A stretch of 64,000 bases of DNA from Streptomyces sp. NRRL B-1140 (GCF_001280065.1 NZ_LGEA01000099.1:1-64000); one strand, 5' to 3'; shown: positions 8,300-18,125, counted from the first letter of the stretch. A program made the numbers and translations. The notes: a model not told the origin generated them from the sequence alone.

Positions 8300-8953
8300 A
8301 TGAGGTCCCTGGAGAGGCATCGCGACGTCGCGGCCTACGCGCTCGGCGTGCTGGACGAGGCGGAGGCCTTCCGCTTCGAGGACCACCTCATGGAGTGCCC
8401 TCGGTGCGCTGCAGAGGTGACGGAATTCGGCCCGACCACACGGCAGTTGATGCTGTACCGGCGGTCGACGCCACGGTTCGTGCACCCCATGGCGCAGCCC
8501 GGGCCGCGCATGCTGGACGGACTGCTGGCCGAGGTGGCGACCCGGCGCCGGACCGGACGCAGACGTCTGCTGTTCGCCCTGGCCGCCTCGGTCGTCTTCG
8601 CGGCGTCGGTCCCCGGCATCGCGATGATGGCCGAGGGCAACGCCGAAGAGGCCCGCACCGTCGCGGCGACCGACACGAGGACGGGGGTGTGGGCGCAGGT
8701 CACGACAGCGGACGAGGCCTCGGGCAGCCAGGTCGAGCTGCAGGTCAAGGACGGCGCGGGCTCACGCGCCTGCCATCTGGTGATCATCGGCCACAACGGC
8801 ACCGAGGAGACCGCGACCAGCTGGCACGGGCCCGGCCACGACGACCGCCCCCACACGATGATGGCCAGCTCCTCCCTGCATCCGGAGGACATCGCCCGCT
8901 ACGAGATCCGCTCGGCGGCCGGCGAGGTCCTGTGGAGGATCCGGCCGAGCTGA
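8300..8953 (+). CDS. Zinc-binding anti-sigma factor with membrane anchor
   Basis: This encodes 217 residues. The N-terminal ZAS/zf-HC2 domain has the signature H...CxxC: His29 in EDHLMECPRC with Cys33 and Cys36. A linker leads to one membrane helix (about 90-110) and an extracytoplasmic C-terminal domain (about 115-217) of the RskA-like type, beta-rich. Such proteins hold an ECF sigma factor at the membrane until a signal triggers release. The cognate partner is most likely the ECF factor at 6944-7489, with one unknown gene between them. The ATG at 8300 is preceded by GAGGATTCGGC. Confidence 0.88.
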   Translation: MRSLERHRDVAAYALGVLDEAEAFRFEDHLMECPRCAAEVTEFGPTTRQLMLYRRSTPRFVHPMAQPGPRMLDGLLAEVATRRRTGRRRLLFALAASVVFAASVPGIAMMAEGNAEEARTVAATDTRTGVWAQVTTADEASGSQVELQVKDGAGSRACHLVIIGHNGTEETATSWHGPGHDDRPHTMMASSSLHPEDIARYEIRSAAGEVLWRIRPS

Positions 8954-9063
8954 CCATCCGTCCGCCCCTGCCGCCGGGCGCCGGGCACGCCCCGGTGTGA
9001 GACTGCTGGACGACGCACCCGGAGGATCGCCGGGTGCCCGCGGTCCCGGTGAGGGGAGACGAG

Positions 9064-10242
9064 GTGACGGCAGAGCCCGGGGGCGGCCGGCTGGAGGAGT
9101 TCCTCGCCGACCCGGAGAACGCCACCCTGGACCTGCCCACGGCGGCGGCCCGCTGCACCAAGGCCCTCGGGCTCCAGAGCTCCGTGGTCTACCTGTCCGA
9201 CATCCAGCAGCGCCGCCTCGTACCGCTCACCGACGTCGCCTCCCCGCTGCTCGTCGACGGCTCCCTCGCGGGCTGGACCTACCGCACCCAGTCCCTGCGC
9301 GTGGAGGTGTCCGACGCGGGTGGCATGACGGCCTGGATCCCGCTCGTGGACGGTGCCGAACGCCTCGGCGTCATCGCGGTGAACTCCCCCGCCCTGACAC
9401 CCGACGTGCTGCGCCGCGGCCGCGCCCTGGCCCAGCTGCTCGCCATGATGATCACCTCCGCGCGGGCGTACCAGGACTCCTTCGTACGGCGTCTGCGCAC
9501 CCGGCCGATGCGCCTGCCCGCCGAGATGCTGCGGGCCTTCCTCCCGCCCCGGACGATCGGCACCTCCCATGTCGTGTCGACGGCCGTGCTGGAGCCGGCC
9601 TACGAGCTCGGGGGCGACGGATTCGACCACTCCCTGACGGAGACGACCCTGCACGTCGCGGTCCTCGACTCCATGGGGCACAACCTGGCGTCCGGGCTCA
9701 CCACGGCGGTGTCGCTGGCCGCGTGCCGCAACGCCCGGCGCACCGGGGCGGACCTGCCCGAACTGGTGGAGAGCGTCGACGACGCGCTGTCGCAGTGGCT
9801 TCCCGACCAGTTCTGCACGGGTGTCCTGGCCCAGCTGGACCTGGCCTCGGGGATGCTGCGGTGGGTCAACTGCGGGCACCCCACCCCGCTGCTCATCCGC
9901 GACCGGCGGCCGCTGGTCGACGCCATGCGGCGCGAGCCGGACCTGCCGATGGGGATGCCGTCCCTGCTGACCGAGCGGAGGCGGGAGACGCACGAGATCG
10001 CGCTGAAGCCCGGCGACCGGGTGCTGATGTACACCGACGGTGTCACGGAGGCCAGGGCCGTCGACGGCGCGGAGTTCGGGCTGGAACAGTTCGCCGACTA
10101 CATCATCGGGGCGACGGCCGCGGGCGAGCTGCCGTCCGAGACGCTGCGGCGGCTCATCCACTCCATCCTGGACTCGCCGACGAGCCGGCTGCGGGACGAC
10201 GCGACCATCCTGATGTTCGAGTGGTCGCCGCCGTCCCGGTAG
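9064..10242 (+). CDS. SpoIIE-type PP2C serine phosphatase
   Basis: This encodes 392 residues. A GAF-like N-terminal domain (about 10-140) precedes a SpoIIE/PP2C phosphatase domain (about 165-388), recognisable by LDSMGHNLASGLTT, WVNCGHPTPLLI, YTDGVTEAR and the final DDATILMF. Unlike the other two in this window it has no HATPase_c kinase domain. Such proteins dephosphorylate anti-sigma antagonists and tune partner-switching sigma pathways. GTG at 9064 was chosen over an in-frame GTG at 9034 because GGGGAGACGAG lies immediately before it. It converges on the Fpg gene. Confidence 0.88.
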   Translation: MTAEPGGGRLEEFLADPENATLDLPTAAARCTKALGLQSSVVYLSDIQQRRLVPLTDVASPLLVDGSLAGWTYRTQSLRVEVSDAGGMTAWIPLVDGAERLGVIAVNSPALTPDVLRRGRALAQLLAMMITSARAYQDSFVRRLRTRPMRLPAEMLRAFLPPRTIGTSHVVSTAVLEPAYELGGDGFDHSLTETTLHVAVLDSMGHNLASGLTTAVSLAACRNARRTGADLPELVESVDDALSQWLPDQFCTGVLAQLDLASGMLRWVNCGHPTPLLIRDRRPLVDAMRREPDLPMGMPSLLTERRRETHEIALKPGDRVLMYTDGVTEARAVDGAEFGLEQFADYIIGATAAGELPSETLRRLIHSILDSPTSRLRDDATILMFEWSPPSR

Positions 10243-10261
10243 CCGCGAGGCCCGGGCCCGG

Positions 10262-11125
10262 TCACTTCAGCAGCCGGGACATCCTGCGGTCCGCCAGCGG
10301 CTTGCCGCCCGTCTGGCAGGTCGGGCAGTACTGGAGCGAGGAGTCGCTGAAGGACACCTCACGGACGGTGTCGCCGCACACCGGGCAGGGCTCGCCGGTG
10401 CGGCCGTGGACGCGCAGCCCGCTCTTCTTCTCCGCCTTGAGCCGCCCGGCCGCCACGCCCCGGGAGCGTTCGACCGCTTCGGTGAGCGTGTCGCGCAGGG
10501 CCGCGTAGAGCCGCCCGGTCTCCTCCTCGCTCAGGGAAGCCGCCAGTTTGAAGGGCGACATCTTCGCCACGTGCAGGATCTCGTCGCTGTAGGCGTTGCC
10601 CACGCCCGCGATCAGGCTCTGGTCGCGCAACGCGCCCTTGAGCTGCCGTCGTTCGCCTGCCAGGAGTTCCGCGAGGCGCCGCTCGTCGAAGTCGTCGGCG
10701 AGCGGGTCCGGGCCGAGCCGGGCGACGCCCGGGACCTGCTGCGGATCGCCCACGACGTACACCGCGAGCCGTTTCTGGGTACCGGCCTCGGTCAGGTCGA
10801 ACCCGGCGCCGGTCTCCAGGGCCACGCGCAGCGCGAGGGGGCCCTTGCCCGGGCGGGGCAGGCCGTCGGGGAGGCGGTCCTTCCAGTGCAGCCAGCCCGC
10901 CCGGGCCAGGTGCGTCACGAGGTGCGGCCCGTCCGCGGTGGCGAGGTCGAGGAACTTGCCGTACCGGCGTACGCCGACCACCTCGTGGCCCTCCAGCGCG
11001 GACAGGGGAGGTTCGTACGTCTTCAGGACGCTGATAGCGACGGGCAGCACCCGTACGATCTCGTGGCCGACGAGGTGCTCGGTCAGGAAGTCCTTGAGCG
11101 CCTCGACCTCGGGGAGTTCCGGCAT
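10262..11125 (-). CDS. Fpg/Nei-family DNA glycosylase
   Basis: This encodes 287 residues. It begins MPELPEVEA: after Met removal Pro becomes the N-terminal Schiff-base nucleophile, and the following Glu is catalytic. The middle has the helix-two-turn-helix region (about 130-220, with DQSLIAGVGNAYSDEIL), and the C-terminus carries a zinc finger CPVC...CPTCQTGGKPL. It excises oxidised bases and nicks abasic sites. The PDPL and GVGN motifs support the family; whether it favours 8-oxoguanine or oxidised pyrimidines cannot be decided. It lies 22 bp downstream of the sensor phosphatase gene on the same strand, so both may be co-transcribed. Confidence 0.92.
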   Translation of the reverse strand: MPELPEVEALKDFLTEHLVGHEIVRVLPVAISVLKTYEPPLSALEGHEVVGVRRYGKFLDLATADGPHLVTHLARAGWLHWKDRLPDGLPRPGKGPLALRVALETGAGFDLTEAGTQKRLAVYVVGDPQQVPGVARLGPDPLADDFDERRLAELLAGERRQLKGALRDQSLIAGVGNAYSDEILHVAKMSPFKLAASLSEEETGRLYAALRDTLTEAVERSRGVAAGRLKAEKKSGLRVHGRTGEPCPVCGDTVREVSFSDSSLQYCPTCQTGGKPLADRRMSRLLK

Positions 11126-11147
11126 AGGTCCAGAGTGCCACGCGGGG

Positions 11148-13235
11148 TCAGTCCCGGCCGGGCACCACGAACTCGCACCACACGGCCTTGCCGCCGCCCC
11201 GGGCCTCCACGCCCCACGCGTCGGTGAGCAGCTCGACCAGGAGCAGGCCCCGCCCGGAGACGCCCGACTCGCCCGCCTCGCGCCGGCGCGGCAGGGCGCT
11301 GGAGGAATCCGCGACCTCGACGCGCAGCCGGGGCTCGGAGCCGGTGAAGGCGCGCAGGGTGACGAGCGCCGAGCCCTCGGTGTGCATCAGGGCGTTGGTG
11401 ATCAGCTCGTCGGCGACCAGTTCGATCTCGTCGACGCGATCGCCCACGCCCCAGGCGGCGACCGCGGTGCGGATCATGTGCCGGGTCTCGGCGAGGGCTC
11501 CGGGGTCGCCGGGGGCCACGCGCCGCTGGAGCGGGCGGCCGGACTGCGGGCCCTCGGGTCCGCGCCGGCGCAGCAGGAGCAGGGCCACGTCGTCGTCGCC
11601 GCCGCGCTCGTCGGCCACCTCGATGAGGCGCTCTGCGAGGTCCCGTACGTCCTCGGGGCCGGTGGCGACGAGCGCGCTCAGGGTGCGCATGCCGTCGTCG
11701 AGATCGGCGCCGGGCTGCTCCACCAGACCGTCGGTGCACAGCAGCAGGGTGTCGCCGGGGTCGAGCTCCATGGTGGTGACGGGGTACTCCAGGCGGCCGA
11801 ACTCGGCGGACAGGCCGAGCGGCAGCCCGCCGGGCACGGGGACGCGGCGGCAGGAGCCGTCGGGATGGCGCACCAGCGGGTCGATGTGACCGGCCCGGAC
11901 CATCTGGAGCACGCCGGTGGACAGGTCGGCCTCGGCGTAGAGGCAGGTCGCGGAGCGGTCGGTGTCGAGCTCGTGCAGGAAGACGGAGGCCCGGGCCATC
12001 ACGGTGGCCGGGGGGTGTCCCTCGGCGGCGTAGGCGCGCAGCACGATGCGCAGCTGGCCCATGACGGCGGCCGCGTGGGTGTCGTGGCCCTGGACGTCGC
12101 CGATGACGGCGCCGACCCGGCCGCCGGGCAGCGGGATCAGGTCGTACCAGTCACCGCCGATGTCCCGGCCGGCGGATCCGCCGATGGTGGCGGCGCGGTA
12201 GCGCACGGCGACGTCGGCGCCGGGCACGCTCGGGATGGTGCGCGGCAGCATGGCCTGCTGGAGGCCCTGGGCGAGGTCCATCTCCTGTTCGTAGAACATG
12301 GCCCGCTGCAGGCTCTGCGCGATGCTGCTGCCGAGGGCGACGAGGATGTTGCGCTCCTCGGACGTGAAGCCGTACCGGTCGCTGTAGAGCAGACCCATGG
12401 CGCCGATCGGCCGGGCCTGGACGATGAGCGGCAGATAGGCGGCCGAGGTGATGTCGAGGCCGGTGATGTGCGGCCACAGGATCGGGTAGCGCTCGGCGAA
12501 CTCCTCCGGCGACTCGATGAAGCAGGGGCCGAGGGTGCGGACGGCCTCGCTCATCGGGTAGGGCTCGTCGATCCGGGTGACGCGCGTGCCGGGGACGAAG
12601 CTGCCCACGGGGCCCTCGGCGACCAGACGGATGCGGCCGGCCTCGACCAGGCCCATGACGAGACTGGTGGCGCCCAGGTGGACCAGGCCGTGGGTGTCCT
12701 TGAGGACGTCGATGACGTCCTGGACGGTGCGGGCGTGGGCGAGGGCGGCCGTGGTGAGTTCGACGACGCTGGTCTGCTGCCGGCGGGCCTCGTCCCGGGC
12801 CGCCTGGTCGCGGCGGGCGTCGATCTCGCCGAGTTCCTGGGTGGCGTCCCGGATGATGCCGATGATGCGGCGGGGCCGCCCGGTGTCGTCGCGCCGGATG
12901 TAGCCCTGCGTGTGGGTCCAGCGCAGGCTGCCGTCGCGGCGACGGATGCGGAAATAGGCGCCGTAGTTCTCGCTGCCGTCCTTGAGCGCCTGTGAGACGG
13001 CCGTGTCCAGACGGCGGGACTCGTCGGGCGGTACGCGCTGGGCGAGGGTCTCGGGGTGGTCGTCGTACTCGTCGGAGCGCACGTCGAAGACCTCGTGGGC
13101 CTGGGCGTCCATCTGCATCAGGCCGGTGTCCAGATCCCAGTCGAAGCTGCCCATCCGGTTGAGCGCGAGGATCGGGTCCGGGTGGGCGGGCCAGTCGTCC
13201 GGGAAGGACAGGGCTCTCGCTCCCCGATCAGCCAT
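11148..13235 (-). CDS. PAS-GAF-SpoIIE phosphatase-HATPase multidomain regulator
   Basis: The 695-residue protein contains a PAS domain (about 20-135, with a PAC-like end IIGIIRDATQE), a GAF domain (about 155-310), a SpoIIE/PP2C domain (about 330-545, with GGDWYDLIPLPGG, DVQGHDTHAAAVMG and CTDGLVEQ) and a C-terminal HATPase_c anti-sigma-kinase-like domain (about 575-692, with DELITNALMHT and GRGLLLVE). Both phosphatase and kinase parts of a partner-switching module are therefore in one cytosolic chain, a common Streptomyces architecture. No membrane helix is present, so the signal is probably cytoplasmic or diffusible. The neighbouring Fpg gene is downstream. Confidence 0.9.
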   Translation of the reverse strand: MADRGARALSFPDDWPAHPDPILALNRMGSFDWDLDTGLMQMDAQAHEVFDVRSDEYDDHPETLAQRVPPDESRRLDTAVSQALKDGSENYGAYFRIRRRDGSLRWTHTQGYIRRDDTGRPRRIIGIIRDATQELGEIDARRDQAARDEARRQQTSVVELTTAALAHARTVQDVIDVLKDTHGLVHLGATSLVMGLVEAGRIRLVAEGPVGSFVPGTRVTRIDEPYPMSEAVRTLGPCFIESPEEFAERYPILWPHITGLDITSAAYLPLIVQARPIGAMGLLYSDRYGFTSEERNILVALGSSIAQSLQRAMFYEQEMDLAQGLQQAMLPRTIPSVPGADVAVRYRAATIGGSAGRDIGGDWYDLIPLPGGRVGAVIGDVQGHDTHAAAVMGQLRIVLRAYAAEGHPPATVMARASVFLHELDTDRSATCLYAEADLSTGVLQMVRAGHIDPLVRHPDGSCRRVPVPGGLPLGLSAEFGRLEYPVTTMELDPGDTLLLCTDGLVEQPGADLDDGMRTLSALVATGPEDVRDLAERLIEVADERGGDDDVALLLLRRRGPEGPQSGRPLQRRVAPGDPGALAETRHMIRTAVAAWGVGDRVDEIELVADELITNALMHTEGSALVTLRAFTGSEPRLRVEVADSSSALPRRREAGESGVSGRGLLLVELLTDAWGVEARGGGKAVWCEFVVPGRD

Positions 13236-13532
13236 GGGCCCACCTTGCCAGGGTTCGTCCGATTCTTCGACCGGATGTGCCGAGTGTACGAGCCGCCGCG
13301 CCGGACCGGCCCTCGGTTACTGAAGACGCCCGAGGGGCCGCCGGGGATGCGGTCGGCGGCCCGGCCGCCGGAAAATCGTTCCGGCTCCACCGGACGGATC
13401 GGGGCAGTCCGGCAGGAGCCGGGCCGGCACTATGGTGGGCTTCGGTCGCCCCGGTCACGCAACCGCAGCGTCGGGACACCGAGCGTGAGGGCCGGGCCTC
13501 CGGCGCCGCACGGGAAGGAGGGCCCCACGGCC

Positions 13533-14954
13533 GTGGAATGGTTCGCCGCATCCGGCTACTGGCTGACCCGGCTGGTCTTCCAGCGGGCGCTGGCGGCCGT
13601 GTATCTGGTGGCGTTCCTGACGGCGGCGCTCCAGTTCCGCGCGCTGATCGGCCGGCGCGGCATGCTGCCGGTGCCGCGGTTCGTCGAGCGGGTGCCGTTC
13701 ACACGGGCGCCGAGCCTGTTCCAGTGGCACTACTCGGACCGTTTCTTCGCGCTCTGCGCATGGACGGGCTGCGCGGTGTCCGCGGCGCTGCTGGCCGGGC
13801 TGGACTCGCTGCTGCCGCTGTGGGGCGGCATGCTGCTGTGGCTGGTGCCGTGGGCGCTGTATCTGTCGATCGTCAACGTCGGGCAGACCTGGTACGCGTT
13901 CGGCTGGGAGTCGCTGCTGCTGGAGGTCGGGTTCCTCGCGGTGTTCCTCGGCAACGACGAGGTGGCGCCGCCGGTCGTGGTGCTGTTCCTGCTGCGGTGG
14001 GTCCTGTTCCGCGTGGAGTTCGGCGCGGGTCTGATCAAGATGCGTGGCGACGCCTGCTGGCGCAAGCTCACCTGCCTGGACCACCATCACGAGACGCAGC
14101 CGATGCCGGGCCCGCTGAGCTGGTTCTTCCACCATCTGCCCAGACCCCTGCACCGCGTCGAGGTGGCCGCCAACCACGTCACCCAGCTCGTGGTGCCGTT
14201 CCTGCTGTTCACCCCGCAGCCCGTCGCGACGGCCGCCGCGTCGCTGATGATCGTCACCCAGCTGTGGCTGGTGCTGTCGGGCAACTTCTCCTGGCTGAAC
14301 TGGATCACGATCGTGCTCGCCCTTTCGGCGGTGCGGTTCCCGGCCGATCCGCCCACGGTGCCCGGCGCCCCGCTGTGGTACGTCGTCGTGGTGCTCGCGG
14401 TGTCGGCGCTGCTGCTCGGCCTCGGCTACCGGCCGGTGCGCAACATGGTGTCCCGGCGCCAGGTCATGAACCGTTCCTTCGACCCGCTGCATCTGGTCAA
14501 CACCTACGGCGCGTTCGGCAGTGTGAGCCGGGTGCGGTACGAGGTGGTGGTGGAGGGCACCGCGGACGACGTACCGCACCCGGAATCGGGGTGGCGGGAG
14601 TACGAGTTCAAGGGGAAGCCGGGCGGTCCGCGGCGCTGGCCGCGCCAGTTCGCTCCCTACCATCTGCGGCTCGACTGGCTGATGTGGTTCGCGGCCCTCT
14701 CCCCCGCCTACGCGGAGTCCTGGTTCGGGACGCTGGTGGAACGGCTGCTGGAGAACGACCGGGACACCCTGAAGCTGCTGCGCCGCTCGCCGTTCCCGCC
14801 GGGGGAACCCCCTCGGTACGTGCGCGCCCGCCTGTTCCGCTACCGCTACACGACCTGGCGCGAGCTGCGGGAGACGGGCGCGTGCTGGGAGCGGACGTAC
14901 GTACGGGAGTACCTGCCGCCGACGCGGCTGGCGGGGCCGGGCCGGCGGGCCTGA
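13533..14954 (+). CDS. Lipase maturation factor family membrane protein
   Basis: This encodes 473 residues. The N-terminal two thirds carry about 7-8 hydrophobic segments, and the chain contains family-typical stretches such as WYAFGWESLLLEVGF, LRWVLFRVEFGAGLIKMRGD and FDPLHLVNTYGAFGSV, followed by a soluble C-terminal region with LDWLMWFAALSP. In animals LMF1 is an ER protein needed for lipase folding; the bacterial role is unknown. The start is read as GTG at 13533 (VEWFAASGYW), with GGAAGGAGG about 11 bases upstream; longer in-frame extensions are not conserved-looking. Confidence 0.85.
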   Translation: MEWFAASGYWLTRLVFQRALAAVYLVAFLTAALQFRALIGRRGMLPVPRFVERVPFTRAPSLFQWHYSDRFFALCAWTGCAVSAALLAGLDSLLPLWGGMLLWLVPWALYLSIVNVGQTWYAFGWESLLLEVGFLAVFLGNDEVAPPVVVLFLLRWVLFRVEFGAGLIKMRGDACWRKLTCLDHHHETQPMPGPLSWFFHHLPRPLHRVEVAANHVTQLVVPFLLFTPQPVATAAASLMIVTQLWLVLSGNFSWLNWITIVLALSAVRFPADPPTVPGAPLWYVVVVLAVSALLLGLGYRPVRNMVSRRQVMNRSFDPLHLVNTYGAFGSVSRVRYEVVVEGTADDVPHPESGWREYEFKGKPGGPRRWPRQFAPYHLRLDWLMWFAALSPAYAESWFGTLVERLLENDRDTLKLLRRSPFPPGEPPRYVRARLFRYRYTTWRELRETGACWERTYVREYLPPTRLAGPGRRA

Positions 14955-14975
14955 CCCGGCTCCGGCGCTCCGGGG

Positions 14976-15449
14976 TTACGCGAACTGGCCGGGCCGGTAG
15001 TCGCCCGCCGGCTGCTCGAGCATGACGTTCAGCCGGTTCGCGGTGTTCATGAAGGCGATCAGGGTCACCAGCGCCATGAGCTGTTCCTCGTCGTAGTGCT
15101 CGGCGGCTCGCCGCCACACGGCGTCCGGCACGCCGCCGGCTCCGTCCGCGATCCTGGTTCCCTGCTCGGCCAGCTCCAGCGCGGCTCGCTCGGCCTCGGT
15201 GAAGACCGTGGCCTCCCGCCACGCCGCGACGAGATGGAGACGGACGGAGCTCTCGCCCGCCGCGGCGGCCTCCTTGGTGTGCATGTCGATGCAGACCGCG
15301 CAGCCGTTGATCTGGCTCGTGCGGAGCGAGACCAGTTCCCGGGTGGCGGCGGGCAGCGGCGACTCCACCACCAGCCGCCCCAGGGAGTGGAACTGCTTCA
15401 CGACCTTGCTCGCGCTCGGAATGGCGAAGACGTCCAGTCGTGCGCTCAT
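14976..15449 (-). CDS. Carboxymuconolactone decarboxylase/AhpD-family protein
   Basis: This encodes 157 residues, an all-helical AhpD-like fold with the redox motif NGCAVCIDMH (Cys-x-x-Cys and nearby His, about 48-57). It contains the common middle helices EREAAL-like and the C-terminal NRLNVML. This subgroup (alkylhydroperoxidase-like, YnjA/YurZ type) is thought to reduce peroxides or act in thiol redox chemistry; substrate specificity is not known. ATG at 15449 follows a GGAG on the minus strand. It is divergent from the esterase gene at 15610 across a 160-bp promoter region and convergent with the lipase maturation factor gene. Confidence 0.85.
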   Translation of the reverse strand: MSARLDVFAIPSASKVVKQFHSLGRLVVESPLPAATRELVSLRTSQINGCAVCIDMHTKEAAAAGESSVRLHLVAAWREATVFTEAERAALELAEQGTRIADGAGGVPDAVWRRAAEHYDEEQLMALVTLIAFMNTANRLNVMLEQPAGDYRPGQFA

Positions 15450-15609
15450 GGTGAGCTCCTCTGCCGTTGTCGGTGCGTACACCCCTATGAGGCAGCGGCC
15501 GATCTCGATGTGACATGGGCGCATGTGACCTGCGCCATAAGACCCGCTGCGGGGCTTCGCGCGCGGGCGGACCTGTCCCCCGGCGCTCCGCCGCGTCACA
15601 CTGGGCCGT

Positions 15610-16635
15610 ATGCGGCCTCGGGGCATCGCCTGCGCGGCCGCCGGACTGCTGCTGGCCGTCGCGCTGGGCTGCACCGGCGGCGCGGGGGACGGTGCTTCCA
15701 TGGCCTCCACGGCACCGGCCCGGGCCGCCCAGGAGACCCCCCGCACCCCCCCCTCCCCCACCCCGGCCGACCCCGTCTCCCTTCGGGCCCTGATCCAGCG
15801 CGAGCACACCGGCTCCGGTCTTCGCCTCGGCGCGGTGCTCGACCGCACGTCCGCCTACACCCGCTACGCCGTCACCTACGAGGCCGACGGCCTGACGATC
15901 TCAGGGATCATGAACATCCCCGCGGGTGAGGGCCCCTTCCCGGCGCTGGTGCTGGCGCACGGCTACATCGACCCGGACGTGTACGTCAGCGGCCAGGGCA
16001 TGCCGCGCGAGCAGGACCGCCTGGCCCGCGGCGGCTACGTCGTCCTGCACACCGACTACCGCAATCACGCCGGTTCCGACGAGGACCCGGACAACGACGT
16101 GAACCTGCGCCTCGGCTACACCGAGGACGTCATCGGCGCCGCCCTGGCCCTGCGCGACTCCGGGCGCCCGGAGATCGACGGCGACCGCATCGGGCTGTTC
16201 GGGCGGTCCATGGGCGGCGGAGTCGTGTACAACACGCTGGTCGTCGCGCCGGGCCTGTTCGACGCGGCGGTGGCTTACGCCCCGGTCAGCGCGCGACCGG
16301 AGGAGAACATCGACCACTTCCAGCGGCCCGAGGGCGATCCGGTCGTCGCCGAGATCGAGGAGAAGCACGGCACTCCCGAGGACGACCCGGCGTTCTGGCG
16401 GGGTGTCTCCCCGCTCACCCACGCCGACCGCCTCACCGAGCCCCTGCTGATCCAGCACGGCACCGAGGACGACACCTGCCCCCTCGCCTGGTCACGCGAG
16501 GCCGCCGCCACGTTCCGGAAGGCGGGCAAGGACGTCGATCTCCGCACCGTCTCCGGCGAGGGGCACACGTTCGGGCCGAAGTGGGCCGCCTCGATGGACG
16601 TCACCGAAGCCTTCCTCGCACGCCACCTGCGCTGA
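15610..16635 (+). CDS. Prolyl oligopeptidase-like alpha/beta hydrolase, lipoprotein
   Basis: This encodes 341 residues. The N-terminus is a lipoprotein signal (GLLLAVALGC, Cys at about 21) followed by a Pro/Ala/Thr linker. The alpha/beta hydrolase domain (about 75-341) shows an oxyanion-type LAHGYI, the nucleophile elbow GRSMGGG (Ser at about 199), the acid Asp in HGTEDDTC and the His in GEGHTF. It belongs to the S9/acetyl xylan esterase-like group that hydrolyses peptides or esters outside the membrane. The exact substrate is unknown. It is divergent from the AhpD-like gene. Confidence 0.85.
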   Translation: MRPRGIACAAAGLLLAVALGCTGGAGDGASMASTAPARAAQETPRTPPSPTPADPVSLRALIQREHTGSGLRLGAVLDRTSAYTRYAVTYEADGLTISGIMNIPAGEGPFPALVLAHGYIDPDVYVSGQGMPREQDRLARGGYVVLHTDYRNHAGSDEDPDNDVNLRLGYTEDVIGAALALRDSGRPEIDGDRIGLFGRSMGGGVVYNTLVVAPGLFDAAVAYAPVSARPEENIDHFQRPEGDPVVAEIEEKHGTPEDDPAFWRGVSPLTHADRLTEPLLIQHGTEDDTCPLAWSREAAATFRKAGKDVDLRTVSGEGHTFGPKWAASMDVTEAFLARHLR

Positions 16636-16769
16636 GCCGACCGCCCCCCCCACGGCAACGGTTCGGCCCCGGCCCGGTCCGCGACCTCGACGCACGGTCC
16701 TCGCCGGGTGCACAGTTCTCCCTACGTACTCGTCAGTAAGTCCGCCCTCTCCCCTTTCGAGGAGCCACT

Positions 16770-18125
16770 GTGACCACGTGGGCCGGCCGCACCGCCGCCG
16801 AGATATCCGCCGCCGTACGCGAGAAGCGGGTCACGCCCCGCGAGGTGGTCGCCGAGCACCTCGCCCGGATCGAGCGGCTCGACGGCCGGGTCGGCGCCTT
16901 CCGCGCGGTGCGCGCCGAGGCGGCCCTGGCCGAGGCCGATGAGCTGGCGGCGCGCGGCGATGTCGCCGAACTGCCCCTGGCCGGGGTGCCGGTGGCCGTC
17001 AAGGACAACCTCGCCGTGCGCGGTGAGTCCCGGCGGATCGGTTCGGCCGCGACGCCGGACACGCCCGCCGCGCGGGACCATGTGACGGTGGCCCGGCTGC
17101 GGGCGGCGGGCGCGGTGGTCGTGGGGGTGACGAACGTCCCCGAGCTGTGCGTCTTCGGGACGACGGACGGCGTGCTGGGCATCGCCCGCAACCCCTGGGA
17201 CCCCACGCGTTCGGCGGGCGGTTCGTCCGGCGGCAGCGCGGCGGCCGTCTCCGCCGGGATGGTCCCGATCGCGCTCGGCAACGACGGGATGGGCTCCTTG
17301 CGCATACCTGCCGCCAACTGCGGCCTCGTGACCATCAAGCCGGGGCATGGGGTGATCCCGGCCGACGAGGGCGACAGCACCTGGTTCGGCATGGCGGAGA
17401 ACGGGCCGCTCGCCACGACCGTCGAGGACGCCCGCCTGATGTTCTCGGTCCTCGCCGGTGCCGAGCCCGGCACGGAGCCCGGTCACCTGCCGGCGCCCGG
17501 CGTCCTCAGGATCGCCGTGTCGCTGCGCAGCCCGCTGGCCGGCGTCACCATCAGCCGTCCGTACGCGGCGGCCGCCCGGGACGCCGCGGCGCTGCTGATG
17601 AGAGCGGGCCACCAGGTCCGGCGCGCCGACCCGCCCTACCCGATGTCACTCGCCACGACCTCCCTGGTGCACTGGACGGCGGGCACCGCCGCGGACGCCC
17701 GGCCGCTCGACCCCCGGCTGCTGACCCGGCGCACCCGCGTCCACGCCCGGCTCGGCCGTCCCTTCCTGCGCACCGTGAGCTCCGGGGCGAGCCGCGAGCG
17801 GCTGCGCCGACGGCTGGAGCCGTTCTTCGCCGAGCACGACGTGCTGCTCACGCCCGCGCTCGCCCGCCGCTCCCCCAAGGCCGGGCCCTGGCACGAGCGG
17901 GGCTGGCTGAGCAACGTGCTGGCGAACACGAACTACTCGCCCCTCACGCCCGCGTGGAACCTGACCGGCTGGCCCGCCATGTCCGTCCCCTGCGGCACCC
18001 TCCCCTCGGGAGCCCCGTGCGCCGTGCAGCTCGTGGGCCGCCCCGGCACGGAGTCCCGACTCCTCGCTCTGGCCGGGCAGTTGGAGGAACGAAACCCGTG
18101 GCAGCGCACGGCGCCGATGGACTAG
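16770..18125 (+). CDS. Amidase signature family hydrolase
   Basis: This encodes 451 residues. The amidase signature runs from the catalytic Lys in VAVKDNLAV, through the Gly/Ser-rich loop SAGGSSGGSAAAVSAGM, to the cis-Ser and nucleophile Ser region GNDGMGSLRIPAANCG. The usual GGG(S) loop reads GMGS here, a mild deviation that keeps the Ser. The enzyme hydrolyses an amide with no metal; substrate cannot be predicted. GTG at 16770 has GAGGAG upstream. It appears to be a single-gene unit between the esterase and VOC genes. Confidence 0.88.
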   Translation: MTTWAGRTAAEISAAVREKRVTPREVVAEHLARIERLDGRVGAFRAVRAEAALAEADELAARGDVAELPLAGVPVAVKDNLAVRGESRRIGSAATPDTPAARDHVTVARLRAAGAVVVGVTNVPELCVFGTTDGVLGIARNPWDPTRSAGGSSGGSAAAVSAGMVPIALGNDGMGSLRIPAANCGLVTIKPGHGVIPADEGDSTWFGMAENGPLATTVEDARLMFSVLAGAEPGTEPGHLPAPGVLRIAVSLRSPLAGVTISRPYAAAARDAAALLMRAGHQVRRADPPYPMSLATTSLVHWTAGTAADARPLDPRLLTRRTRVHARLGRPFLRTVSSGASRERLRRRLEPFFAEHDVLLTPALARRSPKAGPWHERGWLSNVLANTNYSPLTPAWNLTGWPAMSVPCGTLPSGAPCAVQLVGRPGTESRLLALAGQLEERNPWQRTAPMD

